Source: Helicobacter pylori (lineage in GTDB: Bacteria > Campylobacterota > Campylobacteria > Campylobacterales > Helicobacteraceae). From it: a DNA stretch of 64,000 nt. The notes under the pieces are model-generated. The model was given only the letters and a program-made list of their open reading frames with translations, searched no databases and had not been told where the DNA came from. The stretch covers positions 869,034 through 933,033 of the forward strand of contig NZ_CP071935.1 in assembly GCF_030062585.1 (NCBI RefSeq), given 5' to 3'. The first letter of the stretch is position 1; the number at the start of each line of letters is the position of its first letter. Below are positions 1-10,363 of this stretch, piece by piece. A program made the translations under genes and the position numbers.

Positions 1-612
1 ATCATTTTTTTCTGCTATAAAGACTTGGTTCTTGCTCTCATTTTTTGCTTCTTTTTTAGGAATTTCTTTTTTAGTGCTCCTTTCGTTCAATGGAGAGTGC
101 ACATGCTTTGAGTGTGCATGCTTAGTTGGCGTTTTTTCTTTGGTCTCTTTAGACTTTTTAGCCTCTTTTTTAATGGACTTAGGGGCGGGTTTTAGCGTTG
201 TGTGTTTGAGTGCATGGTGTTTGGGTGGTTTTAGCGCCATTTTGTGCCTAACTAAGGGTTTTTTCTCCACGATAGAAATATAGAGCTTGTCTTTAAGGAT
301 TTTAATCTCATAAGTCATCTTAGGAGCATAGCCGATAACCACTCGTGCTAACTTAGGGCTGAATTGCGCGATCGTGATGAAAGATTGCTTGGAGAATTGG
401 TAATGCTTTTTAGGAATGGTTAAAACGGCTTCTAATTCCAAATAACTCTTGAAATTTTTGAGCGGAACTTCTTTGAATTTTTTAACTTCTTGATTGAACA
501 GAATCTTAACACTGCTAGAGCCAAAAGGCACAATGTTGGTGATTTTAAGGGTTGTAGCACAAGCAAAATGCAACCACAAAAGACATGCAACAACCCCTAA
601 CCTCACAAGCAC
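1..612 (-). CDS. amiA: N-acetylmuramoyl-L-alanine amidase AmiA, N-terminal part (runs off the window)
   Basis: The first 204 codons of a minus-strand gene whose 3' end lies beyond base 1. A GTG at 612 (or a second GTG at 606) opens a signal peptide with a hydrophobic core ending near FACA-T. A beta-rich segment of about 80 residues follows, resembling an AMIN peptidoglycan-binding domain. After it comes a Lys/His/Pro-rich linker (KPPKHHALKHTTLKP and onward). The catalytic Amidase_3 domain is not in the window, so the name rests on the N-terminal layout and on recalled gene order (HP0772 next to HP0773). AmiA cleaves the stem peptide from MurNAc in the periplasm during cell separation. Only 6 bp separate its start from the stop of the gene upstream, suggesting co-transcription. 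Confidence 0.75.
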   Translation of the reverse strand, partial: MLVRLGVVACLLWLHFACATTLKITNIVPFGSSSVKILFNQEVKKFKEVPLKNFKSYLELEAVLTIPKKHYQFSKQSFITIAQFSPKLARVVIGYAPKMTYEIKILKDKLYISIVEKKPLVRHKMALKPPKHHALKHTTLKPAPKSIKKEAKKSKETKEKTPTKHAHSKHVHSPLNERSTKKEIPKKEAKNESKNQVFIAEKND

Positions 613-618
613 TACAAA

Positions 619-1710
619 TTAACCCTCTGTAAGCTCTTTAATCAATTCATGCACGCTGATAATCTTATCCACTCTATAGCCATTAGCCCCGGTAAAATAA
701 AGCCCCTCTTCTCTGTTTCCTAAATAACTGCGCCCCAAGCCATCAGCGATACAATAGCCCACCTTTTTAGCCTCTTCACCTCTGTTGCAAGGCGCTACAC
801 AATTGCTCACGCATGCGATTTTGGGCGCATTACCCTCTTCAATGCGTTTGATCACTCCCGTATTAATAGCCCTAGCCGGATAACCTACAGGCGATTTAAT
901 GAGTAAAATATCTTCTTTTTTGAGCGTGGGCAAAAGATCGGCATACGCTTTAGCGTCGCATTCTTTCGTGCCTAAAAAACGAGTCGCCATCTGCACCCCA
1001 CTCGCTCCAAGGCTTAACATGGTGTCTATATCTTTCCTGTCCCAAATCCCCCCAGCTGCGATGATAGGGATATTCCCCCATTCTTTAGAAGCTTCCACGA
1101 CTTTAGGCACTAAGTTTTCTAATCGGAATTCTTCTTTGAAACAATCTTCGTATTTAAAGCCCTGATGCCCCCCACTCAACGGCCCTTCCACAATGAATGC
1201 GTCCGGGATTCTTTTATAGCGATCGCTCCATCTTTTACAAAGGATTTTTAAAGCCTTCGCTGAAGAAATAATAGGGATGAGCGCCACATCGCTAAAATCC
1301 TTAGCGAATTCAGGCATGTTAGTGGGCAAACCAGCCCCTGTAATGATAATATTCGCCCCCGCCTCACAAGAGTCCCTTAAAACACGGCCATAGTCATTGA
1401 TAGCGTATAAAATATTCGCCCCCAAAGGGTTGTTCCCGCAAATCTTTCTAGCGTTTGCAAAAATTTCATTCAACGCTTTTTTGGAGTAAAAATTCAAAGC
1501 TTCAAAGGGTTTTTTAGCCACAATCCTTTCTACAAAACGCATGTTTTTATAATAACCAGTCCCTACGGCTGAAATCACTCCTAAAGCCCCTTCTTTGGCA
1601 ACATTTCCAGCTAGTTCATCCCAGCTAATCCCCACACCCATTCCCCCTTGAAAGATAGGGAATTTTATGGTGTGCTTACCGATTTTTAGCGGTTTGAGTG
1701 TTGATACCAT
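619..1710 (-). CDS. Nitronate monooxygenase / 2-nitropropane dioxygenase-like flavoprotein
   Basis: A 363-residue TIM-barrel flavoprotein of the nitronate monooxygenase (NPD) family, corresponding to HP0773. The N-terminal FPIFQGGMGVGIS (about residues 18-30) is the typical FMN-contacting strand-loop. AAGGIWDRKDI and GASGVQMATRF (about residues 218-245) form the C-terminal phosphate-binding region shared with the IMPDH-like barrel. Family members oxidise alkyl nitronates, and some are enoyl-ACP reductases (FabK), so the substrate here is uncertain. The start ATG at 1710 lies 16 bp after the tyrS stop, so it is probably in the tyrS operon. It lies immediately upstream of amiA. Confidence 0.85.
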   Translation of the reverse strand: MVSTLKPLKIGKHTIKFPIFQGGMGVGISWDELAGNVAKEGALGVISAVGTGYYKNMRFVERIVAKKPFEALNFYSKKALNEIFANARKICGNNPLGANILYAINDYGRVLRDSCEAGANIIITGAGLPTNMPEFAKDFSDVALIPIISSAKALKILCKRWSDRYKRIPDAFIVEGPLSGGHQGFKYEDCFKEEFRLENLVPKVVEASKEWGNIPIIAAGGIWDRKDIDTMLSLGASGVQMATRFLGTKECDAKAYADLLPTLKKEDILLIKSPVGYPARAINTGVIKRIEEGNAPKIACVSNCVAPCNRGEEAKKVGYCIADGLGRSYLGNREEGLYFTGANGYRVDKIISVHELIKELTEG

Positions 1711-1726
1711 AGCTCTTTCCTTAATA

Positions 1727-2941
1727 TTAGTTAATATTTAATTTCATAAATCTTTTCTTACCAAGCTGTATAACATAATTTCCTTTAACAAAACGATAAC
1801 TCTCATTTTTTATCACTTCTTGATTAATCTTTACACCCCCTCCTTGAATATCGCGCCTGGCTTGTGAAGTGGATGGGCAAAAGCCAATCTGTTTTAAAAC
1901 ATCTAAAATCCCAACCCCCTCATCAAAATCGCTCTCTGATAAAATTTCGGGCAAAAGGTTTGCGCTAAACACTTTAGAAAATTGCTCTTTAGCCTTGAAT
2001 GCTTGATCGTTGTTATAATAACGAGCCACGATTTCACTAGCGAGATCTTCTTTAACGGCTTTAGGGTGCAAGGTCTGATTTAAAATACCATGTTTTAAGT
2101 CTTCAATTTCTTCTAAAGTCTTAGCGCTCAAAAGGGTGTAATAGCGCCACATGAGATCATCGCTCACGCTCATGATCTTCCCAAACATTGCGTTAGGCTC
2201 TTCAGTGATCCCCACATAATTCCCCAAGCTTTTACTCATTTTTTGCACCCCATCAAGCCCCTCTAATAAAGGCATGGTGATGACAGACTGCTCTTTATTC
2301 AAGCCGTAAGCCCGTTGCAAAAAGCGCCCCACCAGCAAATTAAACTTTTGATCATTGCCCCCAAGCTCAATATCCGCATCCATCGCCACTGAATCATAGC
2401 CCTGCAACAAAGGGTATAAAAATTCCACGATGCTAATGGGGCGGTTTTCTTTATAGCGTTTAGCAAAATCGTCCCTTTCTAGCATTCTAGCGACTGAAAA
2501 CTTCGCGCACAATTCTATCATGCCCTTTGCGCCTAAAGTATCCAACCAAGTGGAATTAAAGCACACTTCGGTGTGTTTTTCATCTAAAATTTTATAGATC
2601 TGCTCTTCATAAGTTTTAGCGTTTTCTAAGACTTGCTCCCGGTTTAAGGGTTTTCTCGTTTCATTTTTCCCTGTAGGATCGCCTATCATAGCGGTAAAAT
2701 CCCCAATCAAAAACTTAACCCTAGCCCCATATTGCTGCAACAAAGCCAATTTTTGGATCAATACCGTATGCCCTAAATGCAAATCGGGAGCGGTAGGATC
2801 AAACCCAGCTTTAACGATAAAGCGTTCATTGGTTTCATAATATTTTCTCACTAACTTTTCAATGTATTCTAATCCAATGATTTCATTAGCGCCTCTTTTG
2901 ATCTCTTTTAAGGCGGTACTGACTTTTTGTTCCATGTTCAT
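1727..2941 (-). CDS. tyrS: Tyrosyl-tRNA synthetase
   Basis: Class I aminoacyl-tRNA synthetase that charges tRNA-Tyr in the cytoplasm. The HIGH signature reads HLGH at residues 55-58, and the KMSKS loop is present as [10 protein letters not shown] near residue 235. The C-terminus carries an S4-type RNA-binding domain ([16 protein letters not shown]). At 404 residues it has the usual length. Two in-frame starts, ATG 2941 and ATG 2935, are equally possible. The gene begins 17 bp after the spoT stop codon, so the spoT-tyrS order looks operonic. Confidence 0.96.
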   Translation of the reverse strand: MNMEQKVSTALKEIKRGANEIIGLEYIEKLVRKYYETNERFIVKAGFDPTAPDLHLGHTVLIQKLALLQQYGARVKFLIGDFTAMIGDPTGKNETRKPLNREQVLENAKTYEEQIYKILDEKHTEVCFNSTWLDTLGAKGMIELCAKFSVARMLERDDFAKRYKENRPISIVEFLYPLLQGYDSVAMDADIELGGNDQKFNLLVGRFLQRAYGLNKEQSVITMPLLEGLDGVQKMSKSLGNYVGITEEPNAMFGKIMSVSDDLMWRYYTLLSAKTLEEIEDLKHGILNQTLHPKAVKEDLASEIVARYYNNDQAFKAKEQFSKVFSANLLPEILSESDFDEGVGILDVLKQIGFCPSTSQARRDIQGGGVKINQEVIKNESYRFVKGNYVIQLGKKRFMKLNIN

Positions 2942-2958
2942 TCCTTAATTAGGGCTTA

Positions 2959-5286
2959 TTATGACTCATAAGCGTCATCCAGACTGGATAATTCTACAAT
3001 CCTATCCTGATATTTGCGATTGATTAAAGCCCTCATCCAATCCGCCTTATCCGTGGCTATTTCAAAACTCACTTCGCAATGGCTAGAATATTTGTCCTTA
3101 TAGCCTAAGTAAGACACGCCCACAATATTGCATTCATTCCTGTTTAAAAAAGTCAATAAACTCGCTAAAACCGACTTTTTCTCTCCTAAATAAAACATCA
3201 TTTTATAAATCGTTCGATCCCGCTTGTGCCATTCTATATAAACCATAGGCGCCTTAGCATCCACTTCCGCTATCGCTTTTTTGCAAAATTTATGGTGTGC
3301 AACCGCCTTTGGATCTTTCAAATCCGTTACGATCGCAATGATTTCATCGCCGTATTTAGGATAACAACAATCATTCAATAACACCTGTTTGATTTCTAAA
3401 GCGTTACTTGAACAAACGCTAAAATGCTCCAATTCCTTGCACTGCCATTGCCGGTTTGGGGTTAAAAAATTCAAAACATTGGTTTTAAAACCCAAATACC
3501 TCAAACCTCGAGTCCATAAACTCATCTCTTGGTATTCTAAAATCGCGTCTTCTTTTAAAGAAAACACCTTATTTTCAATCTCTTCAGTGAGTTTGGCTAA
3601 ATTCTCAAAGCTTTTCATCGCTTCTGTTAAGGCAATCTCCACCCCACAATCTGTTAATTTTTCTTCAAAGTTTTTATAATCTTTTAAACCCACATCTTCA
3701 AAAACAGAGCGCCCAAAAAAAGTCGCTAAAATATTAATCATGCTTTTAGTGTCAATTTCTTTCAAGCGGTTTCTTCTTTGGATGCGCAAATGGTTTTTAG
3801 CCTTAGAAGTTTTAAGCTGATCCATCCAAATGAAACGAGGTATTATTTTATCGCCTTTAACGATTTTAACCACATCCCCGCTTCTTAATTCCTGATTGAG
3901 TAAGGCTTTTTTACTATTGATATAAGCGTCCGTGGCTTTATCGCCCAAATCGCTATGCACCATGTAAGCAAAATCTAAAGCAATCGCTCCTACCGGTAAG
4001 GTATAAGTGTCCCCATGAGGCGAAAAAACGACAATATCTTCACGATACAAATCGTTCTTAGCGAGTTCGTAAAATTCTTTAGGGTCGTTTTTCAAATCGC
4101 TGTCATGGTATTTAAAATTTTGCAACCACCTCATGCCCTCATGGTGATCTTCATGATCCACGCCCCCGGCTTTATACTTCCAGTGGGCTGAATTACCATA
4201 CTCCGCCCCCATATGCATATCAAAGGTGCGGATCTGCACTTCATAAACAGAAGATTCATCAAAAATGGTCGTGTGTATCGTCTTGTAGCCATTTTCTTTC
4301 GGTAAAGCGATGTAATCTTTAAAACGAGAAACAATGGGTTTGAAATTCAAATGGATAATCCCTAAAACTTTATAGCAATCAATCGGGTTTTTCAATAAAA
4401 TCCTAATGGCTAACAAGTCCAAAATTTCATCAATATTAACCGCGCCCTTTCGTTGCATCTTAAGATAGATAGAATAGGGGCGTTTCACCCTTGTAACGAG
4501 TTTAAAATCCGAATGGCTAAACCCGCTATCAAAAAGTTTTTTTTCTAACTTGCTCGCAAAAGCGTTGAGTTTTAAGAGCAAAGACTGCTTGTTTTTGTGC
4601 AAATATTCCTTGATATTTTTATACTCTTCTGGATAAATATAATAAAAGCTCTTGTCTTCTAATTCATTTTTGATTGAAGACATGCCCAATCGGCTCGCTA
4701 TAGGGGCATACACCGCTAGAGTTTCTTTAGAAATACGCACCTGCTTGTCATGGGGCAAAGCGTCTAAGGTGAGCATGTTGTGCAACCTGTCGCTAATCTT
4801 TACCACTAAGGCTCTTGGATCTTGTATCGCGCTAATAAGGATCTTTCTGAAAGTGAGGGCTGAAACCACCATTCTGGGATCTTGAGAGCTCACTCCTAAT
4901 TCTTCTTTCCTGATTTCAGTGATTTTGGTGAGCGCATCCACTAAATTGGCCACATCTTGCCCAAATTCTTGCTCAATCGTTTCAATCTTACAAGGCGTGT
5001 CTTCTACCACATCATGCAAAAGTGCAGCGCACACCATCGCCTCATCGCCCCCACAAAACGCTACCAAGCTTGCCACGCAAATAGGATGGACGATATAAGG
5101 CTCGCCGCTTTTTCGGTATTGCCCCTTATGGCTTTTGGCCGCTAAATTCAGGGCGTTTTCAATTTTGGGCGTGAAATCAATTAAAGTCCTTAAGATTTCA
5201 ATGCCACCCTTTGGGGTCGTAACTTTTTTGATAACATCCAAAATCCGTAAGAATCCGATATCAACGGATTTATCAATTTCGTTCAT
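2959..5286 (-). CDS. spoT: Bifunctional (p)ppGpp synthetase/hydrolase SpoT
   Basis: RelA/SpoT homologue of 775 residues, the single stringent-response enzyme of this species. Domains in order: an HD hydrolase domain with HDVVED at 91-96; the nucleotidyltransferase synthetase domain (around 230-370, with VTRVKRPYSIYLKMQRKG and the ENGYKTIHTTIF strand); a TGS domain around 430-490 (VFSPHGDTYTLPVGA); and a C-terminal ACT-like region. The intact HD motif indicates hydrolase competence, so the protein can both make and degrade (p)ppGpp. Its start codon lies inside the end of rpoZ (14 nt overlap). RNA polymerase omega and the alarmone enzyme are therefore probably translationally coupled, as in the rpoZ-spoT operons of other bacteria. 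Confidence 0.96.
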   Translation of the reverse strand: MNEIDKSVDIGFLRILDVIKKVTTPKGGIEILRTLIDFTPKIENALNLAAKSHKGQYRKSGEPYIVHPICVASLVAFCGGDEAMVCAALLHDVVEDTPCKIETIEQEFGQDVANLVDALTKITEIRKEELGVSSQDPRMVVSALTFRKILISAIQDPRALVVKISDRLHNMLTLDALPHDKQVRISKETLAVYAPIASRLGMSSIKNELEDKSFYYIYPEEYKNIKEYLHKNKQSLLLKLNAFASKLEKKLFDSGFSHSDFKLVTRVKRPYSIYLKMQRKGAVNIDEILDLLAIRILLKNPIDCYKVLGIIHLNFKPIVSRFKDYIALPKENGYKTIHTTIFDESSVYEVQIRTFDMHMGAEYGNSAHWKYKAGGVDHEDHHEGMRWLQNFKYHDSDLKNDPKEFYELAKNDLYREDIVVFSPHGDTYTLPVGAIALDFAYMVHSDLGDKATDAYINSKKALLNQELRSGDVVKIVKGDKIIPRFIWMDQLKTSKAKNHLRIQRRNRLKEIDTKSMINILATFFGRSVFEDVGLKDYKNFEEKLTDCGVEIALTEAMKSFENLAKLTEEIENKVFSLKEDAILEYQEMSLWTRGLRYLGFKTNVLNFLTPNRQWQCKELEHFSVCSSNALEIKQVLLNDCCYPKYGDEIIAIVTDLKDPKAVAHHKFCKKAIAEVDAKAPMVYIEWHKRDRTIYKMMFYLGEKKSVLASLLTFLNRNECNIVGVSYLGYKDKYSSHCEVSFEIATDKADWMRALINRKYQDRIVELSSLDDAYES

Positions 5287-5497
5287 CTATCCTGTCTATA
5301 TCAATTTTCCCTTCAGCGATTTCTCTAATGGCAATATCCACTAATTTATGACGCTTAGGATCCATATTCACTAAAGTTTTGGCTCCGGCGTTTAATTGCT
5401 TCACCCGAGCGAAAACTAAATTATCTAGCATGTAGCGGTCGTTCCCAATATTTTTTAAAGCTTGAGCGACTAAACTCTCTGTTCTCTCTTTTTTCAA
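5273..5497 (-). CDS. rpoZ: RNA polymerase omega subunit
   Basis: Small subunit of RNA polymerase, 74 residues, that chaperones assembly of beta-prime. I place the start at the TTG at 5497. It is preceded by AAAAGGATCATT, a good Shine-Dalgarno at normal spacing, and it gives the family-typical N-terminus KKERTESLVAQALKNIGNDR. An upstream ATG at 5527 would add ten residues without similarity or a ribosome site. The omega signature runs from NRYMLDN-like YMLDNLVFARVKQL to the IAIREIAEGKI helix. The 3' end overlaps the spoT start by 14 nt. The gene follows pyrH on the same strand. Confidence 0.92.
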   Translation of the reverse strand: MKKERTESLVAQALKNIGNDRYMLDNLVFARVKQLNAGAKTLVNMDPKRHKLVDIAIREIAEGKIDIDRIDERN

Positions 5498-5538
5498 AAT
5501 GATCCTTTTATTTTGAGTTCTATCCAATTTTAAAGGGC

Positions 5539-6270
<732 letters not shown>

Positions 6271-6369
6271 TTAATTAATTAATAAAATTTTAATAAAACT
6301 TGTGATTGTAACCTAATCTTGCTTAAAAACACCCTTTCTGAATTTTAAGCCTCTATCCTTGGCGAATAA

Positions 6370-7053
6370 CTAAAACCGCTTGGGTTTTTGGATGCGTTTG
6401 AATAACAATTCACGATAGAACGCTTTAAGGCCTGATTGTTCCTTTTTGCCTAAAGTGTAGTAAATTTTTTGCAAGTAATTTAGAATGTCTTGGCGTTTTA
6501 GGTTGGTTTTTAAAGCGGCTTCTTTAAGGATGTAGTAAGGGATTTTTGTTTTTTGATGTTTGAAAGCTAAAGACAAGCGCTTGTAAAAATCCTTGTTTTT
6601 ATGGTAACACAAACGCCCAAAAACAAACGGCAAGCGTTTTTTTTCATACCACAGAGCGGCTAAATCTATAAAATCTTTTTTAGGGTTGGAATAATAAAAT
6701 TGCAACGCTTTATTGCCGATTAAAACTTCGCCCTTTAACCCTAGCGCTTGAGAGAGGGCGTTTGAAGAAGCGCTTTCTTTATCAAAAGCGTTTTCTCTAT
6801 TTACAACCAACACGCTTAAAACTTCCTTATAAGCGACAATGCCTAGAGAATAAGAACAAAGAGCGAATGAATAGCCTGCGATAGAAGAAATAAACCCCGC
6901 ATCAATACGCCTGAATAAAAAACTCTTATTGAGTTTGGAAGGGTAGGTTTTTTTAAGCCGTAAAAATTGTTTGAAATAACAAGGGGTGGGGTAGGATTTG
7001 ATAAACACATCAAAAGGGAGCATGTTCAAATAATCAATTTTACCAAAACGCAC
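6370..7053 (-). CDS. mqnA: Probable chorismate dehydratase MqnA (futalosine menaquinone pathway)
   Basis: A 227-residue protein that opens with MRFGKIDYLNMLPF. This matches the family pattern (x-I-x-Y-L-N-x-x-P-F) of MqnA, which makes 3-enolpyruvyl-benzoate from chorismate in the futalosine route to menaquinone. The middle part (DAGFISSIAGYSFA, then SLGIVAYKEVLSVLVVN) follows the substrate-binding two-lobe fold of the family, in which a short SIAS-like segment precedes the serine-rich loop. H. pylori is known to use the futalosine pathway. The C-terminal third is divergent and basic. The gene stands alone, divergent from acnB, and corresponds to HP0778, often listed only as hypothetical. Confidence 0.75.
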   Translation of the reverse strand: MRFGKIDYLNMLPFDVFIKSYPTPCYFKQFLRLKKTYPSKLNKSFLFRRIDAGFISSIAGYSFALCSYSLGIVAYKEVLSVLVVNRENAFDKESASSNALSQALGLKGEVLIGNKALQFYYSNPKKDFIDLAALWYEKKRLPFVFGRLCYHKNKDFYKRLSLAFKHQKTKIPYYILKEAALKTNLKRQDILNYLQKIYYTLGKKEQSGLKAFYRELLFKRIQKPKRF

Positions 7054-7125
7054 TTAAAATCCTTTTTTGCATCGCATGGTAGCTAAAGTTTCTTACAACT
7101 TAACTAAAAGTAAAAAGAGTTTTGT

Positions 7126-7131
7126 TATCAT
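7126..7131 (+). promoter_or_regulatory. Candidate -10 box of acnB
   Basis: TATCAT, placed to give a leader of about 45 nt. That leader contains a small hairpin (GCATTA at 7148-7153 paired with TAATGC at 7159-7164) just before the ribosome site AAAAGGAG. No -35 box is visible, which is usual for sigma-80 promoters of this species. Confidence 0.4.
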
Positions 7132-7180
7132 GGGGCAAATAATTAGGGCATTAGCCAATAATGCTATTTAAAAAGGAGAA

Positions 7181-9742
7181 ATGATGAAAGATTTTTTAGA
7201 AGATTACAAAAAAAGCGTTTCAGAGAGAGAAAGTGAGGGTATCCCGCCACTCCCCTTAAGCGCTAAACAAGTTCAAGCCGTCGTTGAGATTTTAATGAAA
7301 GATCCCACAAACGCCGCTTTCGCTAAAGAATTACTCATTCACAGAGTAAGCCCTGGGGTTGATGAGGGGGCGAAAGTGAAAGCGGAATTTTTAGCTAAAT
7401 TGTCTCAAAAAAAACTAGAATGTGCGCACATTAGCGCTTTAGAAGCGACCACCCTTTTAGGCACGATGCTTGGGGGGTATAATGTAGAGCCTTTGATTGT
7501 GGGCTTAGAAAGTCAAGATAAAAACATCGCTAAAGAGAGCGCGAAAGCGTTAAAAACCACTCTTTTAGTCTATGGATCGTTTGATAAAATCGCTGCAATG
7601 AGCAAAACTAACGCTTTGGCTAAAGAGGTGCTAGAGTCTTGGGCGAATGCCGAATGGTTTTTGAATAAAGAGCCTTTGAATGAATGCATTGAAGCGTGTG
7701 TGTTTAAGATTGATGGCGAAACCAATACCGATGATTTAAGCCCAGCAAGCGATGCTTTCACACGAAGCGATATTCCTTTACACGCCAAAGCCATGCTAAA
7801 AAACAGGATTGAAAATTACGAACAACGCATAAAAGCCATTAAAACTAAAGGCGTTCCTGTGGCGTATGTGGGCGATGTGGTTGGCACAGGAAGCTCTAGA
7901 AAAAGCGCGACAAACTCTATCATGTGGCATTTTGGTAAGGACATTCCTTTTGTGCCTAATAAAAGGAGTGGAGGCATCGTGATTGGGGGGGTGATCGCTC
8001 CGATTTTCTTTGCGACTTGTGAAGATAGCGGGGCGTTACCCATTGTGGCTGATGTTAAGGATCTAAAAGAGGGCGATAGGATTAAAATCTATCCTTATAA
8101 AGGCGAAATCACGCTGAACGATAAGGTGGTTAGCACTTTTAAATTAGAGCCTGAAACTTTGTTAGATGAAGTTAGGGCTTCTGGGCGTATCCCTTTAATC
8201 ATTGGTAGGGGTTTGACTAATAAGGCGCGTAAATTTTTAGGGCTAGGCGAATCGGAAGCGTTCAAAAAACCAGCCGCTCCTAAAAGCGACGCTAAAGGCT
8301 ACACTTTAGCCCAAAAAATTGTAGGCCATGCTTGCGGGGTAAAAGGGATCTTACCTGGTGCTTATTGTGAGCCAAAGGTTACCACTGTAGGCAGTCAAGA
8401 CACCACAGGGGCGATGACTAGAGATGAGGTTAAAGAATTAGCGAGTTTGAAATTTGATGCGCCTTTTGTGTTGCAGAGTTTTTGCCATACCGCCGCTTAC
8501 CCAAAACCTAGCGATGTGAGTTTGCATGCGAGTTTGCCTAGCTTTATCACTCAAAGAGGCGGTGTGGCGTTGCATCCGGGCGATGGCGTGATCCATACAT
8601 GGCTGAATCGCATGGGATTGCCTGACACTTTAGGCACAGGGGGGGATAGCCACACTCGTTTCCCTTTAGGCATTAGTTTCCCAGCAGGGAGCGGGTTAGT
8701 CGCTTTTGCGGCGGTTACAGGAACGATGCCATTAAACATGCCAGAATCGGTGTTAGTGCGTTTTAAAGGGGAAATGAATCCTGGGATCACCTTAAGGGAT
8801 TTAGTGAATGCGATCCCTTATTATGCCATTAAAAAAGGGTTACTCACGGTGGAGAAAAAGGGTAAAATCAATGTCTTTAATGGGCGTATTTTAGAGATTG
8901 AAGGCTTGCCTGATATTAAAATGGAGCAGGCTTTTGAACTAAGCGATGCGAGCGCAGAAAGGAGCGCAGCTGCTTGCGTGGTGCGTTTGAATAAAGAGCC
9001 GATGATTGAATACCTAAAATCCAATATCAAGCTCATTGATGAGATGATTGCAAGCGGTTATGAAGACAAAGAGACTTTGAAAAAACGCAGAGATGCGATG
9101 CAAGCTTGGGTGGATAATCCGGTATTGTTAGAGCCAGATAGTAACGCTCAATACGCCGCTGTCATTGAAATTGATGTGGCAGAAATCACGGAGCCTATTT
9201 TGGCTTGCCCTAATGACCCCGATGATGTCGCTACTTTGAGCGAAGTTTTAGCGGATACGACCGGCAAAAGACCGCACGCTATTGATGAAGTGTTTATTGG
9301 TTCTTGCATGACGAATATCGGGCATTTTAGAGCCTTTGGTGAAATCGTTAAAAACGCTCCTCCCAGTCAAGCGCGCCTTTGGGTAGTGCCACCCAGTAAA
9401 ATGGACGAACAAGAGCTGATTAATGAGGGCTATTATGCGATTTTTGGGGCTGCCGGGGCAAGGACTGAAGTCCCAGGCTGTAGCTTGTGCATGGGCAATC
9501 AAGCGAGGGTTAGGGATAATGCGGTCGTTTTTTCTACTTCCACGCGCAATTTTGATAATCGTATGGGCAGAGGGGCTAAAGTGTATTTAGGCAGCGCGGA
9601 GCTTGGGGCGGCGTGTGCTTTACTAGGGAGAATCCCCACTAAAGAAGAATACATGAATTTAGTGAGCGAAAAACTAGAGAGCCAAAAAGACAAGATCTAT
9701 CGCTACATGAATTTTAATTTAATGGAGAATTTCAGGCTCTAG
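7181..9742 (+). CDS. acnB: Aconitate hydratase B
   Basis: Bifunctional aconitase B / 2-methylisocitrate dehydratase type enzyme of 853 residues, interconverting citrate and isocitrate in the TCA cycle. Order of parts: a HEAT-like N-terminal helical domain (about 1-160), the swivel domain (about 165-370, with [11 protein letters not shown] and [12 protein letters not shown]), then the catalytic Fe-S domains. Cluster-ligand regions are seen in [11 protein letters not shown] and [13 protein letters not shown] (near 705 and 768). Two ATGs are adjacent; the second, at 7184, has better spacing from AAAAGGAG. In other bacteria apo-AcnB binds mRNA, so the hairpin in its own leader is worth noting. 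A hairpin terminator follows the stop. Confidence 0.97.
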   Translation: MMKDFLEDYKKSVSERESEGIPPLPLSAKQVQAVVEILMKDPTNAAFAKELLIHRVSPGVDEGAKVKAEFLAKLSQKKLECAHISALEATTLLGTMLGGYNVEPLIVGLESQDKNIAKESAKALKTTLLVYGSFDKIAAMSKTNALAKEVLESWANAEWFLNKEPLNECIEACVFKIDGETNTDDLSPASDAFTRSDIPLHAKAMLKNRIENYEQRIKAIKTKGVPVAYVGDVVGTGSSRKSATNSIMWHFGKDIPFVPNKRSGGIVIGGVIAPIFFATCEDSGALPIVADVKDLKEGDRIKIYPYKGEITLNDKVVSTFKLEPETLLDEVRASGRIPLIIGRGLTNKARKFLGLGESEAFKKPAAPKSDAKGYTLAQKIVGHACGVKGILPGAYCEPKVTTVGSQDTTGAMTRDEVKELASLKFDAPFVLQSFCHTAAYPKPSDVSLHASLPSFITQRGGVALHPGDGVIHTWLNRMGLPDTLGTGGDSHTRFPLGISFPAGSGLVAFAAVTGTMPLNMPESVLVRFKGEMNPGITLRDLVNAIPYYAIKKGLLTVEKKGKINVFNGRILEIEGLPDIKMEQAFELSDASAERSAAACVVRLNKEPMIEYLKSNIKLIDEMIASGYEDKETLKKRRDAMQAWVDNPVLLEPDSNAQYAAVIEIDVAEITEPILACPNDPDDVATLSEVLADTTGKRPHAIDEVFIGSCMTNIGHFRAFGEIVKNAPPSQARLWVVPPSKMDEQELINEGYYAIFGAAGARTEVPGCSLCMGNQARVRDNAVVFSTSTRNFDNRMGRGAKVYLGSAELGAACALLGRIPTKEEYMNLVSEKLESQKDKIYRYMNFNLMENFRL

Positions 9743-9754
9743 TTTTGTTTTCAT

Positions 9755-9775
9755 TAAAAGGGGTGATCCCTTTTA
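9755..9775 (+). terminator. Hairpin after acnB
   Basis: Perfect 8-bp inverted repeat TAAAAGGG / CCCTTTTA with a 5-nt loop, 13 bp past the acnB stop. The U-run on the plus side is short, so it may only attenuate transcription into the next small gene. Confidence 0.5.
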
Positions 9776-9821
9776 TTTGGCTATGACTGAGTGTTGGGAG
9801 AGGATAAAAAGGAGAGTGGTG

Positions 9822-10088
9822 ATGAAAAAAATCGTTGTGAGTTGGTGTGTGGCGTTGGCTTTTTTAAGCGCAGATCCAGAACAAGCCAATAAAGCGATCA
9901 GTAATGCGGATTTGATTAAAGAAATAAGGGACTTGAAAAAAATCATCAGCGCGCAAAACACTGAGATCAACAATCTAAGAAAAGTGCAAGAAGTCTTATC
10001 CGGGCAATTAGGGGACATGCGTAAGGATATATTAAGCACTAGAGATTATTGCATTAGCTTAAGGCCTTATATTTATAATTGGCGCTAG
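9822..10088 (+). CDS. Small exported coiled-coil protein
   Basis: An 88-residue protein of unknown function (HP0780-like). I chose ATG 9822 because GGAGAGTGGTG precedes it and it begins a clear signal peptide (MKKIVVSWCVALAFLSADP). An ATG at 9777 in the same frame would put charged residues before the signal. The mature part is a helix with heptad character (LIKEIRDLKKIISAQNTEI, then LRKVQEVLSGQLGDMRK), ending in an aromatic tail with one cysteine (TRDYCISLRPYIYNWR). It is probably periplasmic and oligomeric. It follows acnB on the same strand, behind a hairpin. Confidence 0.65.
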   Translation: MKKIVVSWCVALAFLSADPEQANKAISNADLIKEIRDLKKIISAQNTEINNLRKVQEVLSGQLGDMRKDILSTRDYCISLRPYIYNWR

Positions 10089-10150
10089 AGGATCATCAAA
10101 GCATGAAAAGCGTGTGCCATTCAATCCTTTGATGACAATTCAATCCTTTA

Positions 10151-10285
10151 ATGATTAAAGAAATTAAAGTTGGGGGAGATTTGGTTTTGGATCTGTGTCC
10201 CTATGATAGGGATTTTACAGGGTTTGAGTGTCCCAATGCGTTTAATCCCACACGCCTTGAAAAAAGTCCTCTTGTTGGATTGTAG
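10151..10285 (+). pseudogene. Possible gene remnant or small ORF of 44 codons
   Basis: Within the 275-bp gap between two genes, ATG 10151 opens 44 codons (IKEIKVGGDLVLDLCPYDR and on). The next 70 bases, read in another frame, also look coding (KKVLLLDCRGKISLLLGL), which hints at a frameshifted fragment. No good ribosome site is present. A direct repeat ATTCAATCCTTT (10119 and 10138) and a 9-bp inverted repeat (10093-10101 with 10127-10135) lie just upstream. I do not recognise a family. Confidence 0.25.
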
Positions 10286-10363
10286 GGGTAAAATCAGTCT
10301 CCTTTTAGGGTTAAATATTCTATAATAAAATTTTAGGAAATTCAGTTTAAAAGATATTAAAAA

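Noticed and set aside
32-283. 83-codon plus-strand ORF
   Set aside because: Lies antisense inside amiA, has no ribosome site, and amiA's reading frame is clearly the coding one.
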